Source: Bacteriovoracaceae bacterium
Lineage (GTDB): Bacteria > Bdellovibrionota > Bacteriovoracia > Bacteriovoracales > Bacteriovoracaceae
Direction: 5' to 3'
Assembly (NCBI GenBank): GCA_023701435.1
Contig: JAMPXB010000016.1
Location: 1 to 64,000, forward strand
Length of the DNA stretch: 64,000 nt
How positions within the stretch are numbered: the first letter of the stretch is position 1; every line of letters begins with the position of its first letter. The translations under genes and the position numbers were made by a program. The notes beneath the pieces were generated by a model, which saw nothing but the letters and a program-made list of their open reading frames with translations, did no database searches and was not told the origin of the DNA. Shown piece by piece: positions 16,769 through 25,851 of the stretch.

Positions 16769-17998
16769 TTAAAAACCTTTTCTACCAAATGTCGTATAGA
16801 GCTTTAACTTATCTCGCTTAGGATAATCACAGATATCATCGCAGGCCTTTAAGATGGCCCTTAATAGACCGTCACTGATTGTTGAACTGCTGGTCTTAAG
16901 ATATTTACGGGACTGATAAATAACCCTGTCACCAACTTCTTCACCTAGTGTTTCTCTTACATCCCAAAGAACTGAGAGTGTAAAATCGGCGGTGGCAAAT
17001 CTGTTTGATTCATCCCAGTGGCTGTAAAGACGCTTTTCCTGGGTATCTTTTGGAGCAGAGTTACTGAATCCTGACACCTGGGTATAGATTTTGCGCTTTT
17101 CTGATTGGACTGCGGCAAAGTAATCGGCCATGCCTTCATTCACCGGAGTAGAGTGGGACATTTCCAGGTGGTCACTTAAGATGATATGAGAATATTCATG
17201 ATAAGCAACTTCTGGGACCATGACGGTATCTAGATAATAGTATTTATCAATAAATAGATTATCTGTGTACCTAGAGCCATAAACAATCACTTTCATTAAA
17301 GCGAATGTTCCTGCATAGCGGATCAGGTCTTCGTGCAGTGGTCTTGTTACATATGCTGGATAGAAGAACTGTTGCATCAATCTCTGGTTGAATTGATTGG
17401 CCGTATAGTTGATCAGCGGACGCTCAAGGGCCATTAATGAAACAGTCAAAGGATTTGGTCCCATTGGTCCCAGGTCTTTTGTAAGAATGGTCTTTTTAGG
17501 ACGGAACCATATTTCCTGGCCCCATTTATCCTGTCTATTTGCCGGTACCCACGCTGGTGTTTCTCCCTCTGGAATAGAGAGGGCATTATTATATTGAGGT
17601 GCCCGGTTATCATGTGCAAAATGTCCTAATTCATCATACTGATTGGTGATATCAAGACGAACGGTAATCTTAGGCAGACTTTCCGCTTTTTCTGATTGCA
17701 TTTTATATACCCAGAAATCTCTGGCCTGGTTCAGATGCCAATAAGCATTGGCGGCTTTTTGTAGAATCGCTTCATCTTTTTCTTCAAACGAAACGGCTTC
17801 TTTGTCTTTGCCTTTTACAATTTTAAAATATTTTCCATCAAATGAATTATGACTTTCAAGATCAGGCATTTCGACTTTTTTGTAAAAAGTTTTATATGAA
17901 CCTGGCATTCTCATCAAAACTTTGAAAGATGGACCCACATCGGCTAGTGCCGAGAAAGAAATAAAAGATGCAACGACGACACTTAGATATATTTTCAT
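16769..17998 (-). CDS. Exported putative gluzincin-type metallopeptidase
   Basis: Signal peptide; HEYSH...NEGMADYFA (HExxH plus downstream E). Confidence 0.6.
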   Translation of the reverse strand: MKIYLSVVVASFISFSALADVGPSFKVLMRMPGSYKTFYKKVEMPDLESHNSFDGKYFKIVKGKDKEAVSFEEKDEAILQKAANAYWHLNQARDFWVYKMQSEKAESLPKITVRLDITNQYDELGHFAHDNRAPQYNNALSIPEGETPAWVPANRQDKWGQEIWFRPKKTILTKDLGPMGPNPLTVSLMALERPLINYTANQFNQRLMQQFFYPAYVTRPLHEDLIRYAGTFALMKVIVYGSRYTDNLFIDKYYYLDTVMVPEVAYHEYSHIILSDHLEMSHSTPVNEGMADYFAAVQSEKRKIYTQVSGFSNSAPKDTQEKRLYSHWDESNRFATADFTLSVLWDVRETLGEEVGDRVIYQSRKYLKTSSSTISDGLLRAILKACDDICDYPKRDKLKLYTTFGRKGF

Positions 17999-18016
17999 GA
18001 ATATTTCTCCTTAAAT

Positions 18017-19369
18017 TTATATAATGACGTTCCAGTTTTCATCAGGATCTGCTTCCGGATCACCGGTAACATATTTTCCTTGAGCAAATACCAGACCGAT
18101 AGCGCCGATGATGTTCCAAGGAGGTGGAAGATAGAATGTTGCGGTTCCCGCCAAAGAGAAAGCAAAGTTGGCATAGGTCTTCCATTTAGGAATTTTTGGG
18201 TTCCAAAAATCTTCAAATTTAAGAATGTAATCAAGTTCCTCAGATTTAATAAAGCCAGTCTCATAAGCGGCAGCGATCAAGTGAGAGTATTCGAGCCCTT
18301 TATTTTTGAAAGCATCGGATCTCATGACTTCTGCCATATCTTTACGAAGCATTTTGATGGCGGCACGGTATTGTTCCATTGGAGAGAAGATATAGACCTG
18401 TGTTTCTCCATTTGGATCGTCAGTATATTGCCAGTTAAGAGTGACAGACCTTGAATCCATACGCTTAGCGGTTTTTTCGATAATTTGCGCCAGCATCATT
18501 ACCTGAGTACTGGTATATGTACGGTAAAGGTTTCCGCGCTGAGTGACTCTTTGTTTTCTAGAAACATATTCAGCGGTGAAGTCATTAGTCGCTTTTAATT
18601 CTGGATTCTTTGTCAGTTTATCTTTTGCGTTGTTGATGATGTCGGCATATCGGTAGAAGTAGAGTGGCCAGCTTAATACTTTGCGCTTTCTCAGGATTTC
18701 CAGTTTGTTGAATACTTCTGCACTAATAACTTTTTTGCTGTAGGCTAAATAGTTTAACTTTTGCAATTGTATGCTTTGATCGATCGGTCCTTTTGAAGTG
18801 ATGTTTTGGGCCAGATCAAAGTAAGTATTCAGGGAACATTTTTTCACATCATCGGGCCAGCTTTTCACTGGAGCATACATCTTTTCGAGATCTACCTTTG
18901 AATTCTGTGGAGTGTGTAAATTACGAGGACGTCCAGATACCAGACCCGTAGTTGAAGTTTCAAATTCAAAGCTGATAGTCGTGGATTCTTTCATCAGCTT
19001 GAAAAGAATGTCGTCGATGAAATTTTGGTGGCGTAGATAGACAATGAATTTTGAAATTTCTCTATTGGAGAATATAATGCCATGTCTTGTGGCATCGGCT
19101 TGTAATTGTGCAATCAAACCAAGGTCACAAGTTGTGTCAATTCTTTCCATCTCTTTGAATGTATCTGCTAAGGCTACCTCTGCCCGTACTTTTAATTCTT
19201 CAGCACCCAGGGGATGCATCTGGGCCCAGGCATCTGCATTCAAGACGTCTTGACTTGTCAGCTCTCTGGAAAAAGCCTCTTTGTTATTGGCCAATCGTTT
19301 CACATTAAATGCATCAGCATTTGCAATGAGCATTAATGCCCACATGGTTAACACTACAAATTTTTTCAT
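18017..19369 (-). CDS. Exported protein of unknown function
   Basis: 450-aa ORF with signal peptide and hydrophobic C-terminal segment. Confidence 0.6.
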   Translation of the reverse strand: MKKFVVLTMWALMLIANADAFNVKRLANNKEAFSRELTSQDVLNADAWAQMHPLGAEELKVRAEVALADTFKEMERIDTTCDLGLIAQLQADATRHGIIFSNREISKFIVYLRHQNFIDDILFKLMKESTTISFEFETSTTGLVSGRPRNLHTPQNSKVDLEKMYAPVKSWPDDVKKCSLNTYFDLAQNITSKGPIDQSIQLQKLNYLAYSKKVISAEVFNKLEILRKRKVLSWPLYFYRYADIINNAKDKLTKNPELKATNDFTAEYVSRKQRVTQRGNLYRTYTSTQVMMLAQIIEKTAKRMDSRSVTLNWQYTDDPNGETQVYIFSPMEQYRAAIKMLRKDMAEVMRSDAFKNKGLEYSHLIAAAYETGFIKSEELDYILKFEDFWNPKIPKWKTYANFAFSLAGTATFYLPPPWNIIGAIGLVFAQGKYVTGDPEADPDENWNVII

Positions 19370-19542
19370 TTTTCACCTCGCGAAAAGAAATTTGTGTGTT
19401 TATGCCTTAGAGAGAGCACAAAAATAATTCCGAGAAGCTTCAATTAAGAGGAAAATTTAAAGAATTTAGGTCGTGTCGAATTATTCAGATAATTTCAGTC
19501 GGGAACTTTAAGATATTCTTTTTAGTCTTTGTGCATTGAACT

Positions 19543-19944
19543 TTAGCTTACAAAACGTTGACGTTCTTCTTCTGTAGGTAATCTACAGGTTTCTTTTTTT
19601 CCAAATAAACGATAACGATTTTCAGCGACCATTTCGTAAGCACTGTTTAAGAATGCTTCCGGAAAGATTTTTCCCATCAAGGCGATCTTCCAGATTCCAC
19701 CAATTTCATTCATTACTTTAATCACTGCTTTGGATTTGGTGTAAGTCTGACCATCTATCAGTAATACAACTGAACTTAAGTCTTGGGTCAATTTAGCAGG
19801 CAAATTATTTTTGGCAAAATCACTTTGCAAAGGAGAGAAGAGAAATCGCTTCTGTTTATCAATGGCCATTATAAAATCCACAAAGCCATTACACAGTCCA
19901 CAGACTCCATCAAAAAAAATAATCGGTTGGGTTTTTGTATTCAT
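19543..19944 (-). CDS. DCC/DUF393 thiol-disulfide oxidoreductase-like protein
   Basis: IIFFDGVCGLCNGFVDFIMAIDKQKRFLFSPLQS. Confidence 0.85.
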   Translation of the reverse strand: MNTKTQPIIFFDGVCGLCNGFVDFIMAIDKQKRFLFSPLQSDFAKNNLPAKLTQDLSSVVLLIDGQTYTKSKAVIKVMNEIGGIWKIALMGKIFPEAFLNSAYEMVAENRYRLFGKKETCRLPTEEERQRFVS

Positions 19945-20056
19945 GGTTCTTCTCTAGTCTTTTTCATTTAAAAAGTCAGGGCGTACGAGTCAATTATAGA
20001 CCTTAATTTTTCCTGATACTATTGTTTATCATTATTTGTACGGTATTATTGGCATT

Positions 20057-20491
20057 ATGTTAGATGATAAAAAAAATGAAATTGACGTTGAATTACTGGA
20101 TGGATTTCTAGAAGAGTCTTATGCTGTCCTGGTGGACTTGAAGGTCATCCTGGCAAGTTTTAAGGGGACGTCAGATGCACCAGTCTTTGAAAAATACGGT
20201 CAGCAGATCGATCGGATCATGGGTGCGGCTTACACGCTTTCTCTCAATGAGCTTGGTGATCTGGCCAAACTTGGTAAAGAGCTTGGTTATAAAACAAGTC
20301 AAATCAAACAAATCGCTAAGCTCCTGACGATGCAAAGCCTGCTCTCACAATTAGTGCGTACTATGGAGAAGATACTTAACAGTTATCAAAAAAATGAAAC
20401 ACCTACTTACGATGAGGTCCACCAGCTGATAAATCGTTTAAATACTGCCAGTGATCAATTGGGCGATCTCAGAATTTCAGTAAAAGTCTAA
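20057..20491 (+). CDS. HPt-like helical protein lacking the phospho-accepting His
   Basis: LLDGFLEESYAVLVDLK ... IDRIMGAAYTLSLNELGDLAKLGKELG resembles HPt with H-x-LKGAA replaced. Confidence 0.45.
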   Translation: MLDDKKNEIDVELLDGFLEESYAVLVDLKVILASFKGTSDAPVFEKYGQQIDRIMGAAYTLSLNELGDLAKLGKELGYKTSQIKQIAKLLTMQSLLSQLVRTMEKILNSYQKNETPTYDEVHQLINRLNTASDQLGDLRISVKV

Positions 20492-20493
20492 AT

Positions 20494-20863
20494 ATGATTG
20501 ATCCTACCTGGGAAGAAAAATTAAAGTTTCTGGTGGGCCATGATCATCAAATGAGAGAAGTGTTGTTTGATAAGGGGACGCAATGATACCTACCATCCCG
20601 AGTTGGAAAAGATTCATCTAAGTAATGCTCACAAATTATCGGCCTTGATAGAAAAATTAGGATTTCCTGTTTTGAGTAATGCTGGAGAACAAGGCGTTCG
20701 TTTATCCTGGCTGATTATTCAGCACGCTATTTCTTGGCCGGGGTTGCCGCCTGTTTCAACCACTCCCATCTTTGCTACCATGGAGAGGCCTCCCATGGAT
20801 CCCATCAAGAAAAAGAAAGAGTTTGAGCAGTGGCTGAAGCGAGTGGGGTGGCGTAACTCCTAA
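20494..20863 (+). pseudogene. DUF6624-like gene interrupted by a frameshift
   Basis: Frame 1 MIDPTWEEKLKFLVGHDHQMREVLFDKGTQ* then +1 frame DTYHPELEKIHLSNAHKLSALIEKLGFPVLSNAGEQGVRLSWLIIQHAIS. Confidence 0.55.
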
Positions 20864-20939
20864 GTCTTTGAATATTCGATTATGTATTTTTTACTTCTCC
20901 TCCCGCAGCCGCCATAAATAGTGCTATAGTCCGGCTCCT

Positions 20940-22562
20940 ATGAAAGGTATCTCTTTACTCTTATTGATTTTCTTAAGTCATCTTTCCTGGGCACAAGTCC
21001 AGCAGGATATTGTATTTAAGGCGCGATTTGACCTTGAATCTTCTGAAGCCTTCATCAATCAGCTGCGAATCTTTCTAGAAAACAACAAATTTGGCGATCC
21101 TTATTCACAAACTTTTTCTAAGCCCATCGTTGTTGATCTGGCCAAAGTCATTAATGAGACGCCACTTAGCACTCAAAGTTGGCTTAGAGAGCTGCAGAAC
21201 GTTTTAAAGATAAAACTGTTCGAATCTGAATACCGGTTGGTGGTTGATAAGTTAGGTTATAGTGTTCAGCATTTTAATTCGGAATTTCGTCCTGGAAAAT
21301 CTTCCGGAGGACGGGTTGAATACGTGACTGTTAACTATGTTAAAGGGCTTCATCTCCACGCTGAGAGAGTGGCCTTTGAAGTAGAGCTGAAACAAAATAA
21401 TTCTTCAAGGCCTCTTATTTTTGACATCGAGATCATAGAACCTGAATTTATGATCAGCCCGGATCTCATGGCCGAGACCTCCATGGGATGGGCAACCTCT
21501 ATCCTGGAAGACGATATTCTGCTTTCTCTTGAATTGGTTGATATCAAGAAAATCATGCAGGAGATTATTAAGAACCCTGATCTGATAAATTTAAAATACA
21601 AAGATATCGTCATCCCTGATGTTTCAATGAAAGTCGGATCTAAGACGGTGCGCTTTGATAAGCAAAAAATTAAAAAATTCCTGATTGATCGTCAGGAGGA
21701 CATGAAGTGTGGTGTCCTGGATTTACTGAATCTGAAATTAAATGACCGTTTTGGCAATGTCATTCAAGATAGCCCCAAGTCACTGCTCTTACCTGGCGCT
21801 GTTACTTTCAAGAGTGATGTCAGCGGTGTTGTTGATATCCAGAAAATGGATGTGAACAATACGGGTATAGTTCAATTTGATATTGATGGTCACTTCTGTG
21901 AAGATTCAGGTTGTCGTGGCCAGGAAATAAAAGCGAAAGAGCGAAGAAGCATTGATATCGGAAGTTATAATAAGTCTTTGCGGGAAATGAATCGAAGCTT
22001 AATTGAAAGACAGACCAATCTTTCTTTAAGTGTCAGTGAGAACTACCTTAACCAGATGGTCGAGGCAACGATCAAAACTGGTCTTTGGGATCGTCCGCTC
22101 AGTGAAAAGGATCTGGTTCTTGGCCCTGAGAAAGCCTTCGTCTTAGCAGATGAAAAGGGTGAACTCTTCTCCTTATATATGGATGTGATCCATAAACTAT
22201 CAAGGTCTCAGAGAATATTAGTAGGAAAATCAGAAATCAGATTTCCCATCAAATTCATGATTGCCTTGAATATCGAAGAAGTGGATGGACTTCCCCATTT
22301 TCTCATAAAGGTTAAAAAAGTTGCCACTGATCGGGATCTGCTCATTAAGGGCCTGCCTCAGTATGGGCTGCCGACTTTCTTGAATCAAGTGCGTTTTCAG
22401 AATAAGGTCATGAAAAAGATTATGAGCGATGTCAGCTCCTTTGAAGGAAGGACCCTGGTTGATTTCGAATTAAAGGATCTTAAAGGAACATATCTTCATG
22501 ATTTGAAGTTTACTTCAGACGGTCAAGGCAGAGGTTCTGCAACAATTGGTTTTAAAAAATAA
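20940..22562 (+). CDS. Exported protein of unknown function
   Basis: 540-aa ORF, signal peptide MKGISLLLLIFLSHLSWAQ. Confidence 0.6.
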   Translation: MKGISLLLLIFLSHLSWAQVQQDIVFKARFDLESSEAFINQLRIFLENNKFGDPYSQTFSKPIVVDLAKVINETPLSTQSWLRELQNVLKIKLFESEYRLVVDKLGYSVQHFNSEFRPGKSSGGRVEYVTVNYVKGLHLHAERVAFEVELKQNNSSRPLIFDIEIIEPEFMISPDLMAETSMGWATSILEDDILLSLELVDIKKIMQEIIKNPDLINLKYKDIVIPDVSMKVGSKTVRFDKQKIKKFLIDRQEDMKCGVLDLLNLKLNDRFGNVIQDSPKSLLLPGAVTFKSDVSGVVDIQKMDVNNTGIVQFDIDGHFCEDSGCRGQEIKAKERRSIDIGSYNKSLREMNRSLIERQTNLSLSVSENYLNQMVEATIKTGLWDRPLSEKDLVLGPEKAFVLADEKGELFSLYMDVIHKLSRSQRILVGKSEIRFPIKFMIALNIEEVDGLPHFLIKVKKVATDRDLLIKGLPQYGLPTFLNQVRFQNKVMKKIMSDVSSFEGRTLVDFELKDLKGTYLHDLKFTSDGQGRGSATIGFKK

Positions 22563-22573
22563 GGAATATATTT

Positions 22574-22873
22574 ATGAAAGCTTTTTTATTATGTCTCACT
22601 TTACTGTCCTTTTCTTCTTTGGCCTCTACTCGGGTTCAATGTGTAGCGGAAGGGAATAAATTTATTATAGATGGCATATCTGCGACAGATATCAGAGTAA
22701 CCTTCCAGAATGAAACTGTCCGGGCCGATGGTTACTTGGGAAGTGATGAGGTCGACTTAGTGGCCAGATTCAGTTCAATTGGGGAGATGACCCTCTTTGC
22801 CAAAATCGGTAAAACCTCTCCTGACAGCTACATCTTCTTTATGGGCAGGAAATTATCGGTTTCATGCCGTTAA
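22574..22873 (+). CDS. Small exported protein
   Basis: Signal peptide MKAFLLCLTLLSFSSLAS; 99 aa with two Cys. Confidence 0.5.
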   Translation: MKAFLLCLTLLSFSSLASTRVQCVAEGNKFIIDGISATDIRVTFQNETVRADGYLGSDEVDLVARFSSIGEMTLFAKIGKTSPDSYIFFMGRKLSVSCR

Positions 22874-22928
22874 TTTGATTCACTAAATTCCGCTCGTCGA
22901 TTAAACTAAGCGGGTTAAAGGAGATCCC

Positions 22929-24149
22929 ATGGCCCGTATTACCGTTTCCCCAGCAGAGCAATTAGCAGAATTAAAGAGAGGAGCTTTCGAGATCCTTCCG
23001 GAAGAAGAATTGCTGAAAAAGCTTACGAAATCATATGAGAAGCAAAAGCCCTTAATTATTAAGTTTGGCGCTGACCCTTCACGTCCTGATATTCACTTGG
23101 GACATACGGTAGTTTTGCAAAAGCTTAGACTTCTCCAGGACTTTGGTCATGAAATTTATTTCCTGATTGGTGACTATACAGCTCAAATCGGTGACCCAAC
23201 CGGAAAAAATAAAACACGTCCGATCTTAACGGCAGAAGACGTTATCGAAAATGCCCGGACCTACCAGGAACAAGTCGGTAAGATTCTAGACATGTCTAAA
23301 ACCAAAGTGGTTTTCAATAAAGAGTGGTTAGGAAAATTCTCTGGACTTGATCTCATTCAACTGATGAGCAAGGCCACTGTTAGTGCTCTTCTACAGCGTG
23401 ATGATTTCTCTAAGCGCTATACCAACGCCGAAGCTATTTACCTTCATGAATTTGTTTACCCTGTCCTGCAAGGTTACGACTCTGTCCATTTGAAAGCAGA
23501 TCTAGAACTTGGTGGAACAGACCAGACTTTCAATCTGATGATGGGCCGTCATTTGCAATATGCTTATGAACAAGAAGCTCAATGCATCCTGACGATGCCG
23601 CTGATTGAAGGAACTGATGGTGTCCACAAGATGTCAAAATCCATGGACAACTATATTGCTCTGACAGATACACCAACCAATATGTTCGGTAAGCTGATGT
23701 CTATCTCCGATGAGCTTATGAAGAAATACTACCTGCTTCTTTGCCGCAGGCCTGCTGTTGAAGTCGATGCCATGATTGCCGGTATTACCGCTGGTACCAT
23801 TCACCCAATGGAAGCTAAAAAAGCCTTGGCCACTGAGGTCACTGGTTACTATCATGGTGAAGAGGCCGGTCGTGAAGAACGTGAGAAATTTGAGGCCCGC
23901 TTCTCCAAGAAGCAAATCCCGGACGATATTCAGACGATTATTCGACCTGCCGGCCCGATTGCTCTGCTTGATTTCTTTTTGGAGCTTGGACTGATTAAAT
24001 CAAAATCAGATGGCAGACGACTCATTCAGCAGAATGCCGTGAAGGTGAATTTCGAAAACCACACAACAGATTCGCTGAATCTTGAAGCTGGCCAGGAATT
24101 AATTTTAAAAATTGGTAAACTTAGAATGCTTAAACTTATCGGCGAGTAA
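22929..24149 (+). CDS. tyrS: Tyrosine--tRNA ligase
   Basis: [56 protein letters not shown]-terminal S4 domain. Confidence 0.95.
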   Translation: MARITVSPAEQLAELKRGAFEILPEEELLKKLTKSYEKQKPLIIKFGADPSRPDIHLGHTVVLQKLRLLQDFGHEIYFLIGDYTAQIGDPTGKNKTRPILTAEDVIENARTYQEQVGKILDMSKTKVVFNKEWLGKFSGLDLIQLMSKATVSALLQRDDFSKRYTNAEAIYLHEFVYPVLQGYDSVHLKADLELGGTDQTFNLMMGRHLQYAYEQEAQCILTMPLIEGTDGVHKMSKSMDNYIALTDTPTNMFGKLMSISDELMKKYYLLLCRRPAVEVDAMIAGITAGTIHPMEAKKALATEVTGYYHGEEAGREEREKFEARFSKKQIPDDIQTIIRPAGPIALLDFFLELGLIKSKSDGRRLIQQNAVKVNFENHTTDSLNLEAGQELILKIGKLRMLKLIGE

Positions 24150-24165
24150 TTAATAACTCGCCGAT
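24138..24165. terminator. Bidirectional hairpin spanning the 3' ends of tyrS and deoC
   Basis: ATCGGCGAGT-N8-ACTCGCCGAT; contains both stop codons. Confidence 0.6.
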
Positions 24166-24815
24166 GATTTCAAACCCTTAAGAATCTCAACACCGGAGCT
24201 GGTCCCTAAACGAGTGGCGCCAGCTTCAATCATATTTCTGGCCGTTTCAAGGTCTTTAATCCCACCGCTGGCCTTAACACCCATTTTGCCGACTAGAGAG
24301 CGCATCAATCTGACATCTTCAAGAGTTGCACCACCGGTAGAAAAACCAGTAGATGTTTTCACGAAATCAACCTGGGCCTTAATCGCCAGTTCACAGGCCT
24401 TAACTTTTTCCTCTTGGGTTAATAAACAGGTCTCAAGAATAACTTTAAGCAGACCGCCTTGCTGATGAACAACCTGGGCCAGGGATGACATGTCATCGAG
24501 AGCATACTGCCATTCACCGGACTTAATCGCTGACAAGTTAATGACCATATCAATTTCGGTTGCCCCTTCGGCCATCGCTTTCATTGCTTCAAAGCGTTTT
24601 GTTTCCATGGTTGATGCTCCCAAAGGAAAGCCGACAACAGTACAAACTTTTACGGAACTACCTCGTAACTCAGCGAGGGCCTTTTTTACATAATAGGAGT
24701 TCACGCAAACAGAGAAGAAATCGTATTCCTTCGCCTCGGCACAAAGCTTTTCAATTTGCTTACTACTAGTATCTGCCTTGAGGGCGGTGTGATCGATGTA
24801 CTTATTAATATTCAT
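24150..24815 (-). CDS. deoC: Deoxyribose-phosphate aldolase
   Basis: IDHTALKADTS, VCTVVGFPLGASTMETKRFEA, DFVKTSTGFSTGGAT, KASGGI. Confidence 0.95.
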   Translation of the reverse strand: MNINKYIDHTALKADTSSKQIEKLCAEAKEYDFFSVCVNSYYVKKALAELRGSSVKVCTVVGFPLGASTMETKRFEAMKAMAEGATEIDMVINLSAIKSGEWQYALDDMSSLAQVVHQQGGLLKVILETCLLTQEEKVKACELAIKAQVDFVKTSTGFSTGGATLEDVRLMRSLVGKMGVKASGGIKDLETARNMIEAGATRLGTSSGVEILKGLKSSASY

Positions 24816-25087
24816 TTTTAACCTTAGGGTGATGTCTTCTTGTTAATGCCTCTATTTTAAAATCCTCGGGGAGACATGGCAAATTAAACACATTCAATTC
24901 TAAACCTTTATTTTCGTTAAGGTTAGCGAGACATGAAAAAGTGTCTATCTTTCATACACTCCATTCAGAGTATGTATAACTTTTGTCAAAACGCTCGTTT
25001 AACTAACTAAAAAATCATGAGTCTTTTTGGCATGCTTCTTGGATATAGGGAGTCATATCGTTATGAAATACCTTTAAGGGGGAAACA

Positions 25088-25708
25088 ATGAGAACATCAC
25101 TTTTTCACGGCCTATTATGCGCTTCTTTAGTATTCTTTGCTGCCGGATGCGGGAAAGATAATAAAAGTAGCGGTGGAGGCGTTAGCGGTAATGTTGTAAC
25201 AAATCCATATACCGGCACTGTGCCTGCCGACAGTCTTACGGCATATACTAATCTTATGACCTGGTACAAGGGAACAACTGAAGGGTCACTTCCGAATGAT
25301 GGCTTTGCTCATTATGGGGAGACCAGGACCATCACAACCTTGAGCCAGGAATGTAGCACCAAAACCATCGATCTCTGGATCATTGAAAAAGATCTGACTT
25401 TTTGTAAAGAGAACAGCTCTGAAAATGAAGTTGAAAGGAATGTTGCTCTAACAGCAGTTGGCAGCGTAAAAGCCAGCAATAGCAAATTGACCCAGGCGCT
25501 AAGTGGCAGCGGTTTAACTTTGATCAAAGTCACTCAATACTCTGCAAACGTATTTCAAATTGAATGGGCCAAGAGCAATGGTCATCGTTTAGCTTATAGT
25601 ATTGATACAAGTTTTAATTCCGCTTTCAATCCGTACCAGATTATTGACTCGGAAGCGCGGACAATCGAAAGCCTTACGGATATTGGTTCTCCTTTTCTCA
25701 ATCTTTAA
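25088..25708 (+). CDS. Lipoprotein of unknown function
   Basis: Lipobox FFAAGCGKD. Confidence 0.65.
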   Translation: MRTSLFHGLLCASLVFFAAGCGKDNKSSGGGVSGNVVTNPYTGTVPADSLTAYTNLMTWYKGTTEGSLPNDGFAHYGETRTITTLSQECSTKTIDLWIIEKDLTFCKENSSENEVERNVALTAVGSVKASNSKLTQALSGSGLTLIKVTQYSANVFQIEWAKSNGHRLAYSIDTSFNSAFNPYQIIDSEARTIESLTDIGSPFLNL

Positions 25709-25716
25709 TCACTTCG

Positions 25717-25734
25717 GGGCAGCTTCGGCTGCCC
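25717..25734 (+). terminator. Terminator-like hairpin with TTCG tetraloop
   Basis: GGGCAGC-TTCG-GCTGCCC then TTATTCGTTTT. Confidence 0.75.
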
Positions 25735-25851
25735 TTATTCGTTTTAGTGTTTAAGTCAACTTCTCCATTTTTTTCTTCATCTCCCATACAAATTTTTCAG
25801 TTCTACGGTATTCTATAGGTACTAATTAATATCTAGGACAAGGAAGTACCT

